Both the position numbers and the translations under genes were made by a program. From assembly GCA_963556255.1 (NCBI GenBank), contig OY744615.1, positions 46,927,148-46,991,147 on the forward strand: a stretch of DNA of 64,000 nucleotides, given 5' to 3'. A model generated the notes under the pieces. It was not told the origin of the DNA, did no database searches, and saw only the letters and a program-made list of their open reading frames with translations. This document shows positions 10,173 through 23,039 of the stretch, one piece after another; position 1 is the stretch's first letter; every line of letters begins with the position of its first letter. The DNA comes from Allolobophora icterica. Its lineage: Eukaryota > Annelida > Clitellata > Crassiclitellata > Lumbricidae.

Positions 10173-10780
10173 CTTGAGATCTTGAACATAGCCGAAATAT
10201 TAGACTTAAGTATAGCTTGAATTTATGACTGCTTTTCCATGTTACTGCAAACCTATCGTGAATTAGAAAATGCAAATGTTAAAATAAAATTATTGTATGA
10301 AAATGGCACTCAATATGAAACTTAAGACAAAGAATAATGAAACCCTAAATGCAAACCCAAAATTATAAAACTACAAGTTCGCATATCTGTCACAAGGATG
10401 ATATTAAAGGGTGCATGGTAGTGCAGCCAAGGAGTTACTGGACTTAAACACTGGAAAAACTTTTCTGTTACCATCTGTAAATCTGAGATCACTGAACTGA
10501 TATTTTGAAAGCTTTCTTAACCTTTGTAAATGTGTAACTATGCTTCCAAGATATGGTGATACAAAGTTTGGAATAGGCAGTCTAGCAACACAAAATAATG
10601 ACTACATAAGATTGTAATCTTGTGCTTATTTAAAATATGACTAAAGCAAGGCCAGGAATCTATAGTAGCCACCTCGAGATCTGAATAATACAATTGTTGG
10701 AAAAAATAATAAAGTGGTCCTAGTCATAAACAGCATAAAACAAATGAAAATACGCTGTATAAGGCGGTCGAGGAAAGATC
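10173..10780. other. AT-rich intergenic DNA upstream of the zinc-finger gene
   Basis: No exon, clear TATA or CpG cluster was recognised. Any promoter or 5' exon of the zinc-finger gene would lie here or further right. Confidence 0.4.
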
Positions 10781-10784
10781 TCTT

Positions 10785-11000
10785 ATTGCTAATAAATATA
10801 TGAGAGACACACAGGCAATGGATTGGTCACATATTGAGGGGGTATTCCCTATTGAGAACTATCATAGAGATAAGAATGGGGAAGAGAGAATGAGAGGCTG
10901 AACTAAATGCCATGGATACTGCTGGCCTGGATGATGGTGGATCGATACAGTAAACTGAAGGAGTAAGCGCAGCATCGACAGGGGAAGAACCATTGGACGT
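10785..11000 (+). pseudogene. RTE-type LINE reverse-transcriptase tail, relic
   Basis: A frame reads RQWIGHILRGYSLLRTIIE, matching the better preserved tail at 33760-34236 (RQRWIGHIMRGDSLLRNIIE). Frame breaks follow. It is a short, old fragment on the plus strand. Confidence 0.55.
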
Positions 11001-11253
11001 TTGAACCTGCAGAAAACTTGAAAAACAAGATCCCTATCATAAGCACTGCAAATAGTTGTTTCATTAGATTATATCTATGATTGTTTGCTATGTTGCACAA
11101 CAATATTGTATTTCGCTAAAATTTAGGCTTACAAATTTACAATGTCTAAAACTTGGAAAAGTATACTATTCGTAAATTTATGTCACTGTGTTAAAAGAGA
11201 TGACTATTTTCCCCAAAGAAGCTATTTCTACACTTTCTGACAGAACTGTAATT

Positions 11254-11300
11254 AGTCTGTGCGAATTATAATTATAGACTCTATATAATTCGCACAGACT
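11254..11300. repeat. 17-bp perfect inverted repeat
   Basis: AGTCTGTGCGAATTATA at 11254-11270 is the exact reverse complement of 11284-11300, with a 13-nt spacer. No flanking duplication was seen. Confidence 0.8.
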
Positions 11301-11689
11301 GCAAAACAATTAAGGAAAACAGCAAGATCTTGAAATCAGCGCATTATTGCATAGATGACCGGCGCCGTGATTAAGTTTCCCTGAATTAAAAAAATGCGAA
11401 TAAGTTAGCCTTAATTGCATTCGTCAGTATTTGTATTAAGGGCCTTTATGATGAGATTACAAAACGAAGGCAATGGTCGGTGAAGTAAAAGATTGATATA
11501 ATTATATATAAATATAGTTATTATTAGTTGCATACTGTGTATACATTCCTTAGCTTAAATATAGAACGAAATATGCTTAACCAGCAAATAAACTCTTAGG
11601 CGAAATGAACGTATCAAAAAGTAGTATAATAACGAAAAGAGTAGTTTTGAAGCCAATAACTGTATAGCTCCACAAAATTTCGTCCCAAA

Positions 11690-12225
11690 ATGCGAAAATG
11701 CTAATCGTAATCGTAATTGCAAAACTTATAAAGCGCCACTCGAAAGCCAAGTCCTGCGCTTAATCACGAGCGTTGCATCAAGTCTGAGAGGTTTTCCAGA
11801 GGGTAGTGAAAGTAGGTCAGAGTCCGGTTTTCTGCGCTATGGTTCGGCATATTGTCTCTTTGCGGAATCCTCAGTTGCTCCACGCTAGTTACAGCTTTTC
11901 TGTTGTCATATTCTTCGCGAGACGGCGCCTGCGTCATAATTAAGTTGCCTTTTCTAACTGTACTAACTGAATCACGGAGGCTAATAATAATTATAGATTT
12001 AACAAATGCATATATGTTTATGTCCACTCCAGTGTGCTCCTTGTATCTTAAGTTCTTAACATCTCCCTCTCTCCACATCCCTGCAGATCATAGAGCTAAT
12101 GTCGCTTCCGCAAACGCTAACTCCGCCACTTCTCATACTCTGGCAGTGCCAGTCCCAAATCTGGATAAAGGAGGAGGGCGACGCTGTAATGATCTTTATT
12201 ATCACAGTGTCGTTAAACTGGAACT
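11690..12225. repeat. LINE/SINE tail fragments
   Basis: TAATCGTAATTGC...AAAGCGCCACTCGA at 11700-11745 recurs at 13797-13840. The block CTCTGGCAGTGCCAGTCCCA and GGAGGAGGGCGACGC (12138-12185) recurs at 16495-16545. It resembles a sequence common in RTE-type elements, from memory. No gene is seen. Confidence 0.5.
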
Positions 12226-12483
12226 ACTCCCCAAACGTAATAAATGGAACTCGACCACGTGTCTAAACGCTCTTAAAATGCGATCGGAATTGCAATAGAA
12301 AATTTTTTATAGTGCCACTTCAAAAGAGACTCTTCAGAGGCGCTGCAGACCTAACATAACTAAACCACGATCGGACATAATGGTCTTCCAGCGCTTGCGG
12401 AAATGAGACGGAGGCTGAGAAACTCACGCATGTCACAGGATGTAAGGCAACTTATTACAGGAGAGTGGATCGATCGACAGACC

Positions 12484-12814
12484 ACTGATATGTAATAATA
12501 GTTACTGGATTGATAAAGCTTCAGTCACTGGCCTATGGCCGACGGCGAATCAGAAGGTCAGAGAAGAAAGTTTTCGTTGACGTATAATTAAGCAACGAAA
12601 TCATATAATACTTTATATTTCACGATATTTCTAAAATTTTATTACAATGGATTTATGGTTAAAGTATTTTAAATAATTAAAAAGTTTAAAAAAATTTCAA
12701 CAAGTCTTCTGTTGTCTGCTCTGTTTTGCCCGTGGTTTACTCTGACTGAGCGATAATCCGAACTTTCAGAGCCCATTAGCTATCCAGTAACTAATAATTA
12801 ATACATATCAGTGG
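12484..12814. mobile_element. Possible MITE with CACTGATATGTA ends
   Basis: About 30 bp at 12483-12515 (ACTGATATGTA...AGTTACTGGAT) recur inverted at 12780-12814. Flanks GACAGACC and GACAAACC would be an 8-bp duplication with one mismatch. Confidence 0.4.
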
Positions 12815-13189
12815 GACAAACCACAGCAAAACTTCTATGCTGGACCATGGAAGTCCGGTCCGGAGAAACAACCAAGTGGACCTGCGTGGAAGAGCGGATA
12901 AATCTGAGGCCAGGCACGGAAGATACCGAGACAGAAATCTCATTCAGATAAGATGGAGCATACAACCTGCTGAACAATTAAGGTAGATATAGACTAATTA
13001 ATTTAGGTTTCAATTATTATATTTCCATTTAATAAAACGATCGTCGCTTAAGACCAGAAACATGTTCAACAGCAAAACCATAAATTATTATATATTCGCG
13101 AGACAGCATGCTGAAGACAAAAACACAGAGAAATGTTCATTGTTAAAAAGTTCAAAATCTATTAAATTCCTGCATTAGTATTATCCAAT

Positions 13190-13500
13190 CTAATCCAATC
13201 TAAGAACTTCTATAGCGCCAACGGATCGTTATAGCTACTATGCAAAATTGACATACAAGCCAAAATCCATGATCCCTTAAATCGAAAGCCAACGAGGAGT
13301 CCGAGAAGACACGGAAACAGCCGATAAGACAGAGAACGGATAAAATGAGTCCAGGGAAAGATGAGTTTTTTAGTCGAGATCTGAGGCCGGAAGGAACTTT
13401 TGCCCGAAGAGAGTTCCAGAATCTATGGCCAGCAACGGAAAAGGCGCGCCAACCCAGCACCGTGTTTGTCCATGGAATGTTCAGAATGAGAAACTCAGAA
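13190..13500 (-). pseudogene. CR1/Jockey-like LINE 3' end
   Basis: The minus strand reads RAFSVAGHRFWNSL, the usual last block of CR1/Jockey-type reverse transcriptases (RSFSVAGPRLWNSLP in general form), then a GGCGCTATAGAAG-like 3' tail. It is a 5'-truncated, decayed copy. Confidence 0.6.
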
Positions 13501-14195
13501 GACCAGGTTGAGTAGATAGAGAGATCTTTAGAGTCAGCAACGACTGGAGATAATAAGGTTGACCACTGAAATGTATCGGTTTGAACAGATTACACAAACT
13601 GAAACCGGTTACAGAATAATATTAAAGACGATGAGTAGAAAGCTACAGCTGCGAAAAAGTCGAGCGTCGTAATAAAACGTTCTAGATTCTGTTGCTCTAT
13701 GCAATGTACTGGTTCTCTGCTGTCCAGGAAGAACCTCGTTTCATCTGAAATGAAAATACATTCGGTATAAATGGATTTTATAATTGGGATCGAATAATCG
13801 TAATCGTAATCTCCGAACGTCTAAAGCGCCACTCGAAGGACAATCGCAGGGCATCAGCCTATTCCAGAGCGCTGCGTAAAATCAGAGGGGTTCCAAAGAG
13901 TAGTCCAAATGACGTCCGGGTACGGTCACCAGAGGTGCGGATCAAGAGAGGCAGAGCAGCTGTTAAGGCGGGTGTCGTTTAGGGCGAGAAGAATTGGAAG
14001 GCGGAGGATCAGATGAGCCAGGGTAGGAGTACTAGTCTTGGAAAGGTGAGATTTCAGTTGTGAGTGGAGAGCCTGAAGGTGATGGATAGACGGATGATGG
14101 AAGGAGCGTTGAAATGATGATGAAGGAACCGAGAATCTGCGGAACTCAGAGGGAGGTCGTCCAAAGGCGTGGTGCTGTGTTGGATCTAGGAATGG
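13501..14195. repeat. Second LINE tail and flanking DNA
   Basis: 13797-13940 repeats the 11700-11790 tail (AAAGCGCCACTCGAA...). The part before it shows nothing clear. Confidence 0.45.
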
Positions 14196-14199
14196 ATGG

Positions 14200-14775
14200 G
14201 TTTGGGTAGGTTTGGATGGGCGGGTGGATGGGTCGATGGATGGACTGGATTGATGGATGGATGGATAGAATGGATGGATGGGTGGGTGGATAAACGATGA
14301 ATGGATGGATGGACGGATGAATATATCTAACTGCATCTGCTCCTGGCGATTGAATATATCCGCGCCTCAGAGTCACATTTCCTTGTGACCATGCGCGCGT
14401 AACAAATTTAATCAATTAGCCTAATTAGCAATAATAATAATGAATGTATGGCTGGACGGACAGATGAATGAATAGATATGTATGGATGGATGGAGGAATG
14501 GATACGGATGGATGGATGGATGGTGGAATAGATACGGATGGATGGATGGACGGACGGACGGATGAATGGATTGAAGGACGAATTAATGGATGAATGGATG
14601 GATGGAGGAATGGATATGGATGAATGGGTGGATGGATGCATGGAAGAACGGATGAGTGGATGGAGGAACGGAGGAATGGATGGGTGGATGGATGGAGTTT
14701 ATGGATTGGGTGGATCGATGGATAGATGCATGAATGAATGGATCGATGGATGGGTGGACAGAAAGGTAAATGAGG
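14200..14775. repeat. (GGAT)n-type microsatellite
   Basis: Two blocks of degenerate GGAT/GATG repeats (about 14200-14330 and 14440-14775) are separated by about 110 bp of unique sequence. Long open frames across them are artefacts of the repeat. Confidence 0.85.
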
Positions 14776-14885
14776 GAAAAACAAAGAACACTGGACAGTT
14801 ATGTCGGCCTATTGTTCCTTCGGCTAATTCTACTCACTCCTAATTAACACCGATAAGATAATTTCTAAAGCACAATTACTTTCGT

Positions 14886-14975
14886 CTACTTGTTTCCGAG
14901 TTTTTCGAAGTAGCTGGCATATTCGTCGAAGCTGACGCGATCGTCTTTGTTCTTGTCCAACTCGTTCATGAATTT
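14886..14975 (-). CDS. Two-EF-hand protein, last coding exon
   Basis: After an acceptor ending ACCAG, 90 bases encode 29 residues and a stop. The loop DKNKDDRVSFDE has calcium ligands at loop positions 1, 3, 5, 9 and 12 and is followed by YASYFEKL. Phase 0 at its start equals phase 0 at the donor of the exon at 30087-30290. Joined, the protein is 97 residues with two consecutive EF hands, the layout of a small calcium sensor or buffer. No S100 or calmodulin orthologue can be assigned. Other exons inside the long intron cannot be excluded, but none is needed for an intact EF-hand pair. Confidence 0.65.
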   Translation of the reverse strand, partial: KFMNELDKNKDDRVSFDEYASYFEKLGNK

Positions 14976-15085
14976 CTGGTTTAATAAAACATAAAGATCC
15001 AATCAGACATAGCGACAGACATCAATGATGTAGTCGAGTCCACCTAAGCCCAGTCTTAGTCGAGTCCTTTGTCTAGTCCATCTAG

Positions 15086-15595
15086 TTCGAAACGATAAAA
15101 TAATAACTCCACATTTTAACATTATAATTGGAGATATATTTAGAAATTTGGCAAGCCCTATCTATAGGCCCTATTCGGTCCTTCAATGTCATGCCATTCA
15201 CGGTGTTCGCCTCTATTAAAATGTACCCTCTGCCTTTTACCCCAGTCTATTCATCATACTCGTCTTTACTTCATTAATTTTCTTTCTATTGTCTGCTGGT
15301 AGGAACTGATTGGCGCCGGTATAGTTCATCCGTTCTGGCTGATAGGGCCTACCTGTAGCGACGGTCGGCCGGGTATTCGCGTCAGTTCTCGCATCTCACT
15401 GGGTGGTCTTGGTGGTGACATGACAATACAGTTGCCTGTTCTGTCCAGAAATTGTCACTCGGAATCCGAGTCAGCGAGTCAAATTCGAGACCAGGAACTT
15501 CGAGTCCGAGTCGTGACAGTCCGAGTCCAAGTCAGAGTCCGCAGAAAATCGGTCTCGAGTTGGACTCGAGTCTTAGGCCGGACTCGAGTACTACA

Positions 15596-15600
<5 letters not shown>
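15086..15600 (+). repeat. Interspersed repeat R3 (copy 1)
   Basis: About 510 bp, from TAGTTCGAAACGATAAA to GAGTACTACATCAC, match 34745-35290 in the same orientation. The right third is full of GAGTCC/GAGTCA hexamers. No coding capacity is seen. Confidence 0.75.
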
Positions 15601-15900
<300 letters not shown>

Positions 15901-16479
15901 TCTACCAGTTTGTCTGTCTATATCTGCCTTTCTGTGGACAGAAGTATAGACAGACAGACATATATGTTTAGACAGACCGACAAATAGATGTAAAGAAACA
16001 GACAAAAAGACACACAGATACACACAAAAACATAGTCGTATACAACAGACACAGACAGGAGCTGTTTGCAGCTGACTTGGGTGACATATATAGTCCAACA
16101 TAGTCCAATATAGGCCAACGTTAGTCTCCGACTCGGATGCGATCATAAAAGGCGACACCTGTGCGATTGTTTACATATCGCGTCGAAACGATTAAAAATG
16201 ATCCAGGTCAAATCTGCCGCTGGATAATCGATCCATTACAATACACTACAATAGTACCATCACCTGTTGTTCTTATCTGTAATTTAATACGTATATATTC
16301 AGAATTCATTAATCATTTATTATTATTTTCTATAAGTTAGTAAACATTATTTTATTATTATTACCTACTAAGCGCTTGACTATAGGCGAAGAAAGCGGCA
16401 ACGAAAATAAAACGTCTGAAATTTCCTCATCTAGGCCCCCAATGTTACCTTTTCATAACCTACCACTTTTTGGTATATA

Positions 16480-16580
16480 GTATTGGAAGCTCGTACTCTG
16501 GCAGTGCCAGTCCCAAGCCTGGAGAAAGGAGGAGGGCGACGCGAATCATCTTTGTTATGACACAGCGTCGTTAAACATCG
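16480..16580 (+). repeat. RTE-like repeat fragment
   Basis: Matches 12130-12220 (CTCTGGCAGTGCCAGTCCCA, then GGAGGAGGGCGACGC, then GTCGTTAAAC). Confidence 0.55.
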
Positions 16581-16799
16581 ACTAACCAATTACAGATTGC
16601 AGTTGATGTACCTACTTATTCAGACGTGAAGAGCATTGTTTAAAAAAAATGGGGATACGGTACCCCTCACACAAAGAAGTGGGGTACGGGTACCCATCGT
16701 ACCCCCAACAAATTACGCCTATGTACCTGTGGCATAAAATTGTAGCTATATGGGATTGTTTAAGCAAATAATAATTATTAAATTGTTATCTATTCTAAG

Positions 16800-18298
<1,499 letters not shown>

Positions 18299-18306
18299 AT
18301 TCTAAG

Positions 18307-19300
18307 AAGGTGAAACCAATTTATAAATGGTACATTCTTTAACAATTTCGTATACCTGTGTGCATGTAGGTATCTGGACTTTCATAAAGCGCATTTTGGA
18401 AATCCCTCAAAAGCGCTATGAACATGACTGTATAAAAGATATGAGCAGATTTATCTTATAACGCAGATAAAAGAGGTATCTTGAGCAGAGGTTAAAGGGA
18501 CATTATGTTGTGCTCCGTCTAACTGTACCACGATCTGTTTCTCTACAATAGATCGAATAATATTGATAAAGATTACGATAATAATAATAAAATGATTCTG
18601 ACAATAATAATTTTGCACTACGTGAGATCACAAGCACCCACAATTAACGTTGATCTGCCGTCGCACCTGGAGAGTTTAACTATTACATCCCTTTGTGATG
18701 CAAGCCTTCTGTATGGTTTCCGCCCTCGACAGGTGTCGAAACAGCCACAGACATCGATCGCATGACAACAACATCCATCCACATGAATCATGATCTAACT
18801 GTAAACTCGAAAGCCCTCGACTGGCGAACGATGCCTAAAGTGTAGCTGCACCATCGCCAGGCAATCCTTTGCCTTACTCATCTATACATATTGTTTCCAT
18901 ATAGTGTCCGTCTGTCGGGTGGACGCTACGTCACAAACGGGTTCTGTTCTATTGTGAAACATAAACCTGTCGTCTTGACGACGGCGATCTTGGCGACGGT
19001 GATAATCAACAATACATAATTATAGACCTATAATATGACGTCATAATTATGACGGGCAAATACACTAGTTATTCTTATATATATTTTCTCTCGTTTTCTC
19101 TTTTTGATATTTCTAATGAGAGTTGTAGGCCTTCTAACTTGTTGCGGTGTGACAACAAGATTTCGAATAAACGAATATATGATAATGATGATCCTCCTTG
19201 TGGCACCTCTCTCGGCTGCAAGGTGGAGCTCTCGATTCTGCCCTGGAGATGCGCTGCGCAGAGCTTTCACTTTGCAATTCTCGATTGTTTTTCAATAGCT
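18307..19300. other. Intronic or intergenic, nothing recognised
   Basis: Contains a short LINE-tail-like piece near 18390-18425. No exon with a conserved domain was seen. Confidence 0.35.
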
Positions 19301-19305
19301 AAACA

Positions 19306-20330
19306 TGGTGCCCTAATTTTATTTCGCAGCTATCTCAGTTCGCCTATTCTCCCTCATCCCCTTCGCGGTTTTCCTACTCCAGTTCGACCAGGTAATGAGC
19401 ACGAGTCTCGTAAAACCCTTAATCTGGCCATTGCTGATAGCAACTGCATGGGTTTAAGCCACTCTACCTGTTTGGAAAGGAGGTCCTGGCATCAGTCGTG
19501 AGTCCCCGCTGGTATTATAAGCCCCTACCTGCTTTTCTGGCTTCCGCCGAAGGCATCGCATCTTTGCAAGCCTCCATCTTGCCAGCTGTGATGTGCCACA
19601 GGATTGCTGTCTTAAAATGACCCAAGAACAATGGCTAACTGAATCGGGTGCTCCCATGGGGGTCCGCATGGGCCCTGGATTTTGGGCATAGCGCATATTT
19701 TAAAAAATATAATCTTTTGATTATTAAATAAACGTTCAGATATAGCTGAAAAAGGGATCCCACTCCCAGAACGTTAACAACAGGCCCCATATCATGTCGA
19801 ATGCTTCCAAAAGCACAGGCGGCTGTTGGGATCCGCGCCAGACCCCTTAATCGGGGGAGCGAGCGCCGAGGGTGACGCGATCGGTTGCTTTCGGGACCTT
19901 AGTTAGTCCCCGTGTCAACAATTTAAACCTTTGCTCCTCATAAAAATATTCCTGCGGACGTCCAAGGGTGTTCCATTCCATGAAGAAACTCTATCCCAAA
20001 AGCAGGGTGCCTATAGGACCACCCTCTCAGTCTGAAAGAACTTACAGCTTTACAGGTCCCGATATAAACTGATTACCACCAGCCCAGATTGAGGGCAGTA
20101 GCCTGACCGCATTCGGGTGATTGACTCCTATAGCGCTCCCCATAACAGCTGTGGACTGAATCTAACTGATGAGGCAGTCCGTATTGCAATAGGCCTTCGC
20201 ATTGGTGCCGATTTATGTGCGCTTTACGAATGTCCTGGTGGAGCGACGGTCCTATAGCAGTACCCAGAACCGCCGCCATCGCTATTGGCCCTCAAGTCGA
20301 AACCAGTCGTTAAACTGTCGACTGCTAGCA
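19306..20330 (+). pseudogene. Non-LTR retrotransposon C-terminal relic
   Basis: Near 20170 the plus strand reads LTDEAVRIAIGLRIGADLC then a CPGGA block. This matches DDETMRVAVGLRLGLAICEP and the CACGA block of the relic at 32119-32901, a reverse-transcriptase C-terminal extension. Many frame breaks make it an old copy. Confidence 0.5.
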
Positions 20331-20364
20331 ACTTCGTTCACGTTAATATTTTACTAATTGTTTT

Positions 20365-20560
20365 AATCGCGGCCCCCATTTGCACCCCTAGCCAGCTCAG
20401 CTATAATGAGTACGCTGACCGTACACTCTCGGTTGGAAGATGAGATGGAGAGTGCCACCAGATTTCATATACCGAGGCTAAGAAAATGAAGTCGCTAACA
20501 TTTCATACTCATGGCTGACTTAGGGCTAGCTTAAGGGACTGCTCTGCATCTTCTTAATCG
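20365..20560 (+). repeat. SINE family C fragment
   Basis: GCCAGCTCAGCTATAA...AAGAAAATGAAGTCGCTAAC...CATTTCATACTCATGG matches copies at 29485-29665 and 60966-61220. Confidence 0.6.
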
Positions 20561-20656
20561 CGGTCTCAGAGTTTCGATTATTGACGAAGACATCAGCAGC
20601 AGGACTGTGACAAGGCAGGCGATCTCTCTATCTCACTATTGACCAGGTGATTAAAC

Positions 20657-22011
20657 TAGAGCCCTGCGCCGACTTGATACAGTTGATAGTGTCGGCGGCG
20701 GCGCGCCGGTTATTTTGGACCTGCGGCAGCGGCGCGCCGCCGATCCACAAAAATCGGCGGCGGCGGCGGCGCGGCCTAGTCAGAATACTTCATTAGTATG
20801 AGTCACTATGAGCATTGAGCAACCGTTTGTCCAATGACCAGTCAAGAGGGCCAATTTCTCTAAAGCCACTCAATGACAACGAAGCTAAACTAAACGCAAA
20901 GGTACTGAGAGAGAAAGCACCAACAGACAAATATGAAAATCCCTAATTACACTGCACATCTGTATAGGTATTGACAAATTGTAACCAGATGAAGCAACAT
21001 GCATTTGCATATTGCATAAATACACTTGCACATGCTCTGATACAGTAGAGGCCTACACACCAAGTCACAGCGAAGATGCCTGATGACAGCAGCCTCCCAG
21101 TCAAAGAGGCTGCTGTCAAGACCAGGAGTGAAATGTAAATATACACTTTTTCTCATATATAGTGATCGAATGGCCGAGTGGCCTCAAGCCTGCTAATTTT
21201 TAAATCCATTTACCAGGTGGTCTGCTGCCTGCTTGAATTGGTGCCATGTCGTTTAAGATCTCTGTATATAGACCATTGTTTGTATCAGACAAAACTGAGA
21301 GACCATTCTTGATACTTATATGTACTAAGTAGAAAACTGCCTCATCCTGGTACTGTTTACTTGAATTGATTCCAGCCAAAGGTATTAGTCAATAATACCT
21401 TCCATTCTGCAGGAATTAGTTAAACGGCATAATTATCTTGATGTTAATAGCACTTGTGAACCCCTCTAACCTTACAAAATTAAGCCAAAAATGTACACTA
21501 TTGTAATAAGACCACAGCCATCTAAGACTACAATCAATCAGTTATAGAAGTTATTCAACATGAAGGTCAAGAATGTTGGTACAGTAGTACACGTACAAAG
21601 ACATTCATGTTGCTGTTGTTGTCAAGTTATTAACGAAATGGCAACAGGAACAGAAGCATCAAAACACTTGCTACTTGTAACAAGAAATTGCTTTAAATGA
21701 CTTTGTGCCATGATACCATGGCACAAAGACAAGATAATCAAAGTACCGTAAAATTAAAAAGGACTTTGTTCAGGAAGACCATGCATTCTTGGAATCAAGA
21801 TGCCCACTTCTACTTCGCACTAAAGTCACACTTTGTCACGAAATCATGGAAAACATGAAAAATGCAACAATAACAATTAAATACATCAGATTGGCATCGG
21901 CGGCGCGCCGACAAATTGTCGGCGGCGGCGCGCCGACTTCAAACAATCGGCGGCGGCGGCGACCACGAAATGTCGGCGGCGGCGGCGCGGCGCGGCCGGC
22001 GCAGGGCTCTA
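20657..22011. mobile_element. hAT-like element with CGG-rich ends
   Basis: Ends TAGAGCCCTGCGCCG and CGGCGCAGGGCTCTA are inverted repeats. Flanks GATTAAAC (20649-20656) and GGTTAAAC (22012-22019) fit an 8-bp duplication with one change. About 100 bp inside each end are dense in CGGCGGCGGCGCGCCG, giving very GC-rich termini around an AT-rich interior. No transposase is present. The superfamily is inferred from duplication length and the CAGGGCTC-like end. Confidence 0.65.
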
Positions 22012-22165
22012 GGTTAAACGACGATACCGGCGACTGACTGAGCTGAAAGAAACAGCCCAGAACGCGTGTACCACTGTACCTGTACGCATGGCGATTAGCA
22101 GGGTGATGATATCGGACGGTAGGACATGGCAAGTGGTCTAAACAGGGTCAAAGGTCCATGGTTCC

Positions 22166-22643
22166 TGTGAACTGAGTTTTGTGTACAGTTTTGCAGTGCG
22201 AGATATTTAGCGTATATATTTAGTGCGCTTACTTTAGTTTCACGTGTATATGTATATATGATAGATGTATAACGTTTAGTCTTAGTGACACGCGCGGCCG
22301 GCCAATCTCAGCAGCGGCGCGCTATATGTATATTATTAGAGTTCGCTTATGCGCACAGAAGACAGGTGTGTCAAGAGGCGCGAAGAATTATGCTGACTAG
22401 AGAAGTTTGAATTCGAGTGTGTTCGCTGTAGTAGTGTGGCTGACTAGTTGAGTTGTAATCGAATTGAGTTCTGTCTGTTTGTTTCTTATTAAACTGAAAA
22501 GATATTAAACTGTGTTGCTGATTAATTCAGGTTATACTTATACGTAGAATTAGTGTTCAAAAGGTGAACGTTAAATAGGCGTTAAGTATAAAGAGAACAA
22601 GGATTTAATCAGAAGGATTGTCAACGGAAGGATTGGGTTGACA
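22166..22643 (+). repeat. 5' LTR, 478 bp
   Basis: Starts TGTGAACTG and ends GGTTGACA. It contains a GTATATATTTAG TATA-like stretch near 22215 and ATTAAA motifs near 22490-22510 that could serve polyadenylation. Confidence 0.93.
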
Positions 22644-22647
22644 TTAT

Positions 22648-22658
22648 TGGTGGCAGCG
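22648..22658 (+). promoter_or_regulatory. Primer-binding site, tRNA-Leu-like
   Basis: TGGTGGCAGCG lies 4 nt after the 5' LTR. It is complementary to CGCTGCCACCA, the 3' end of some animal leucine tRNAs from memory. Complementarity stops after 11 nt. Confidence 0.6.
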
Positions 22659-22659
22659 T

Positions 22660-22865
22660 CGGTGTGGATAAGAACTCACGGTGGATAACAACTCACGGTG
22701 AATAAATACTCACGGTGGAATAAATACTCACGGTGGATATAAACTCAGTGGATTAAAATTCACGTTATCACCTCCTTCGGCGGATAGAAGAATCTACGAC
22801 GGTGATAGAAGAATTTACAACGGTGTTAGAAAAATCTACGACGGTGATAAAAGAATTTACGCGTT
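22660..22865 (+). repeat. Tandem repeats in the retrotransposon leader
   Basis: Five copies of an about 20-bp ACTCACGGTGGATAA-like unit (22667-22750), then four copies of an about 21-bp GAAGAATCTACGACGGTGAT-like unit (22788-22862). Confidence 0.8.
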
Positions 22866-23039
22866 GTTGCTGTGTGACGTGTCTACGATATCAACGACGG
22901 TGGAACACGAGAAACGGTATAAAAATTTCGTTGTTTTCCACGAACAAATATAAAAGAAATCCCGTTTGTTTATCGATTCACACAACAAGAAAAACCGTGA
23001 CTTCTTTGAAAAGAGAAATCACCAAAGTAAACAAGTAAG

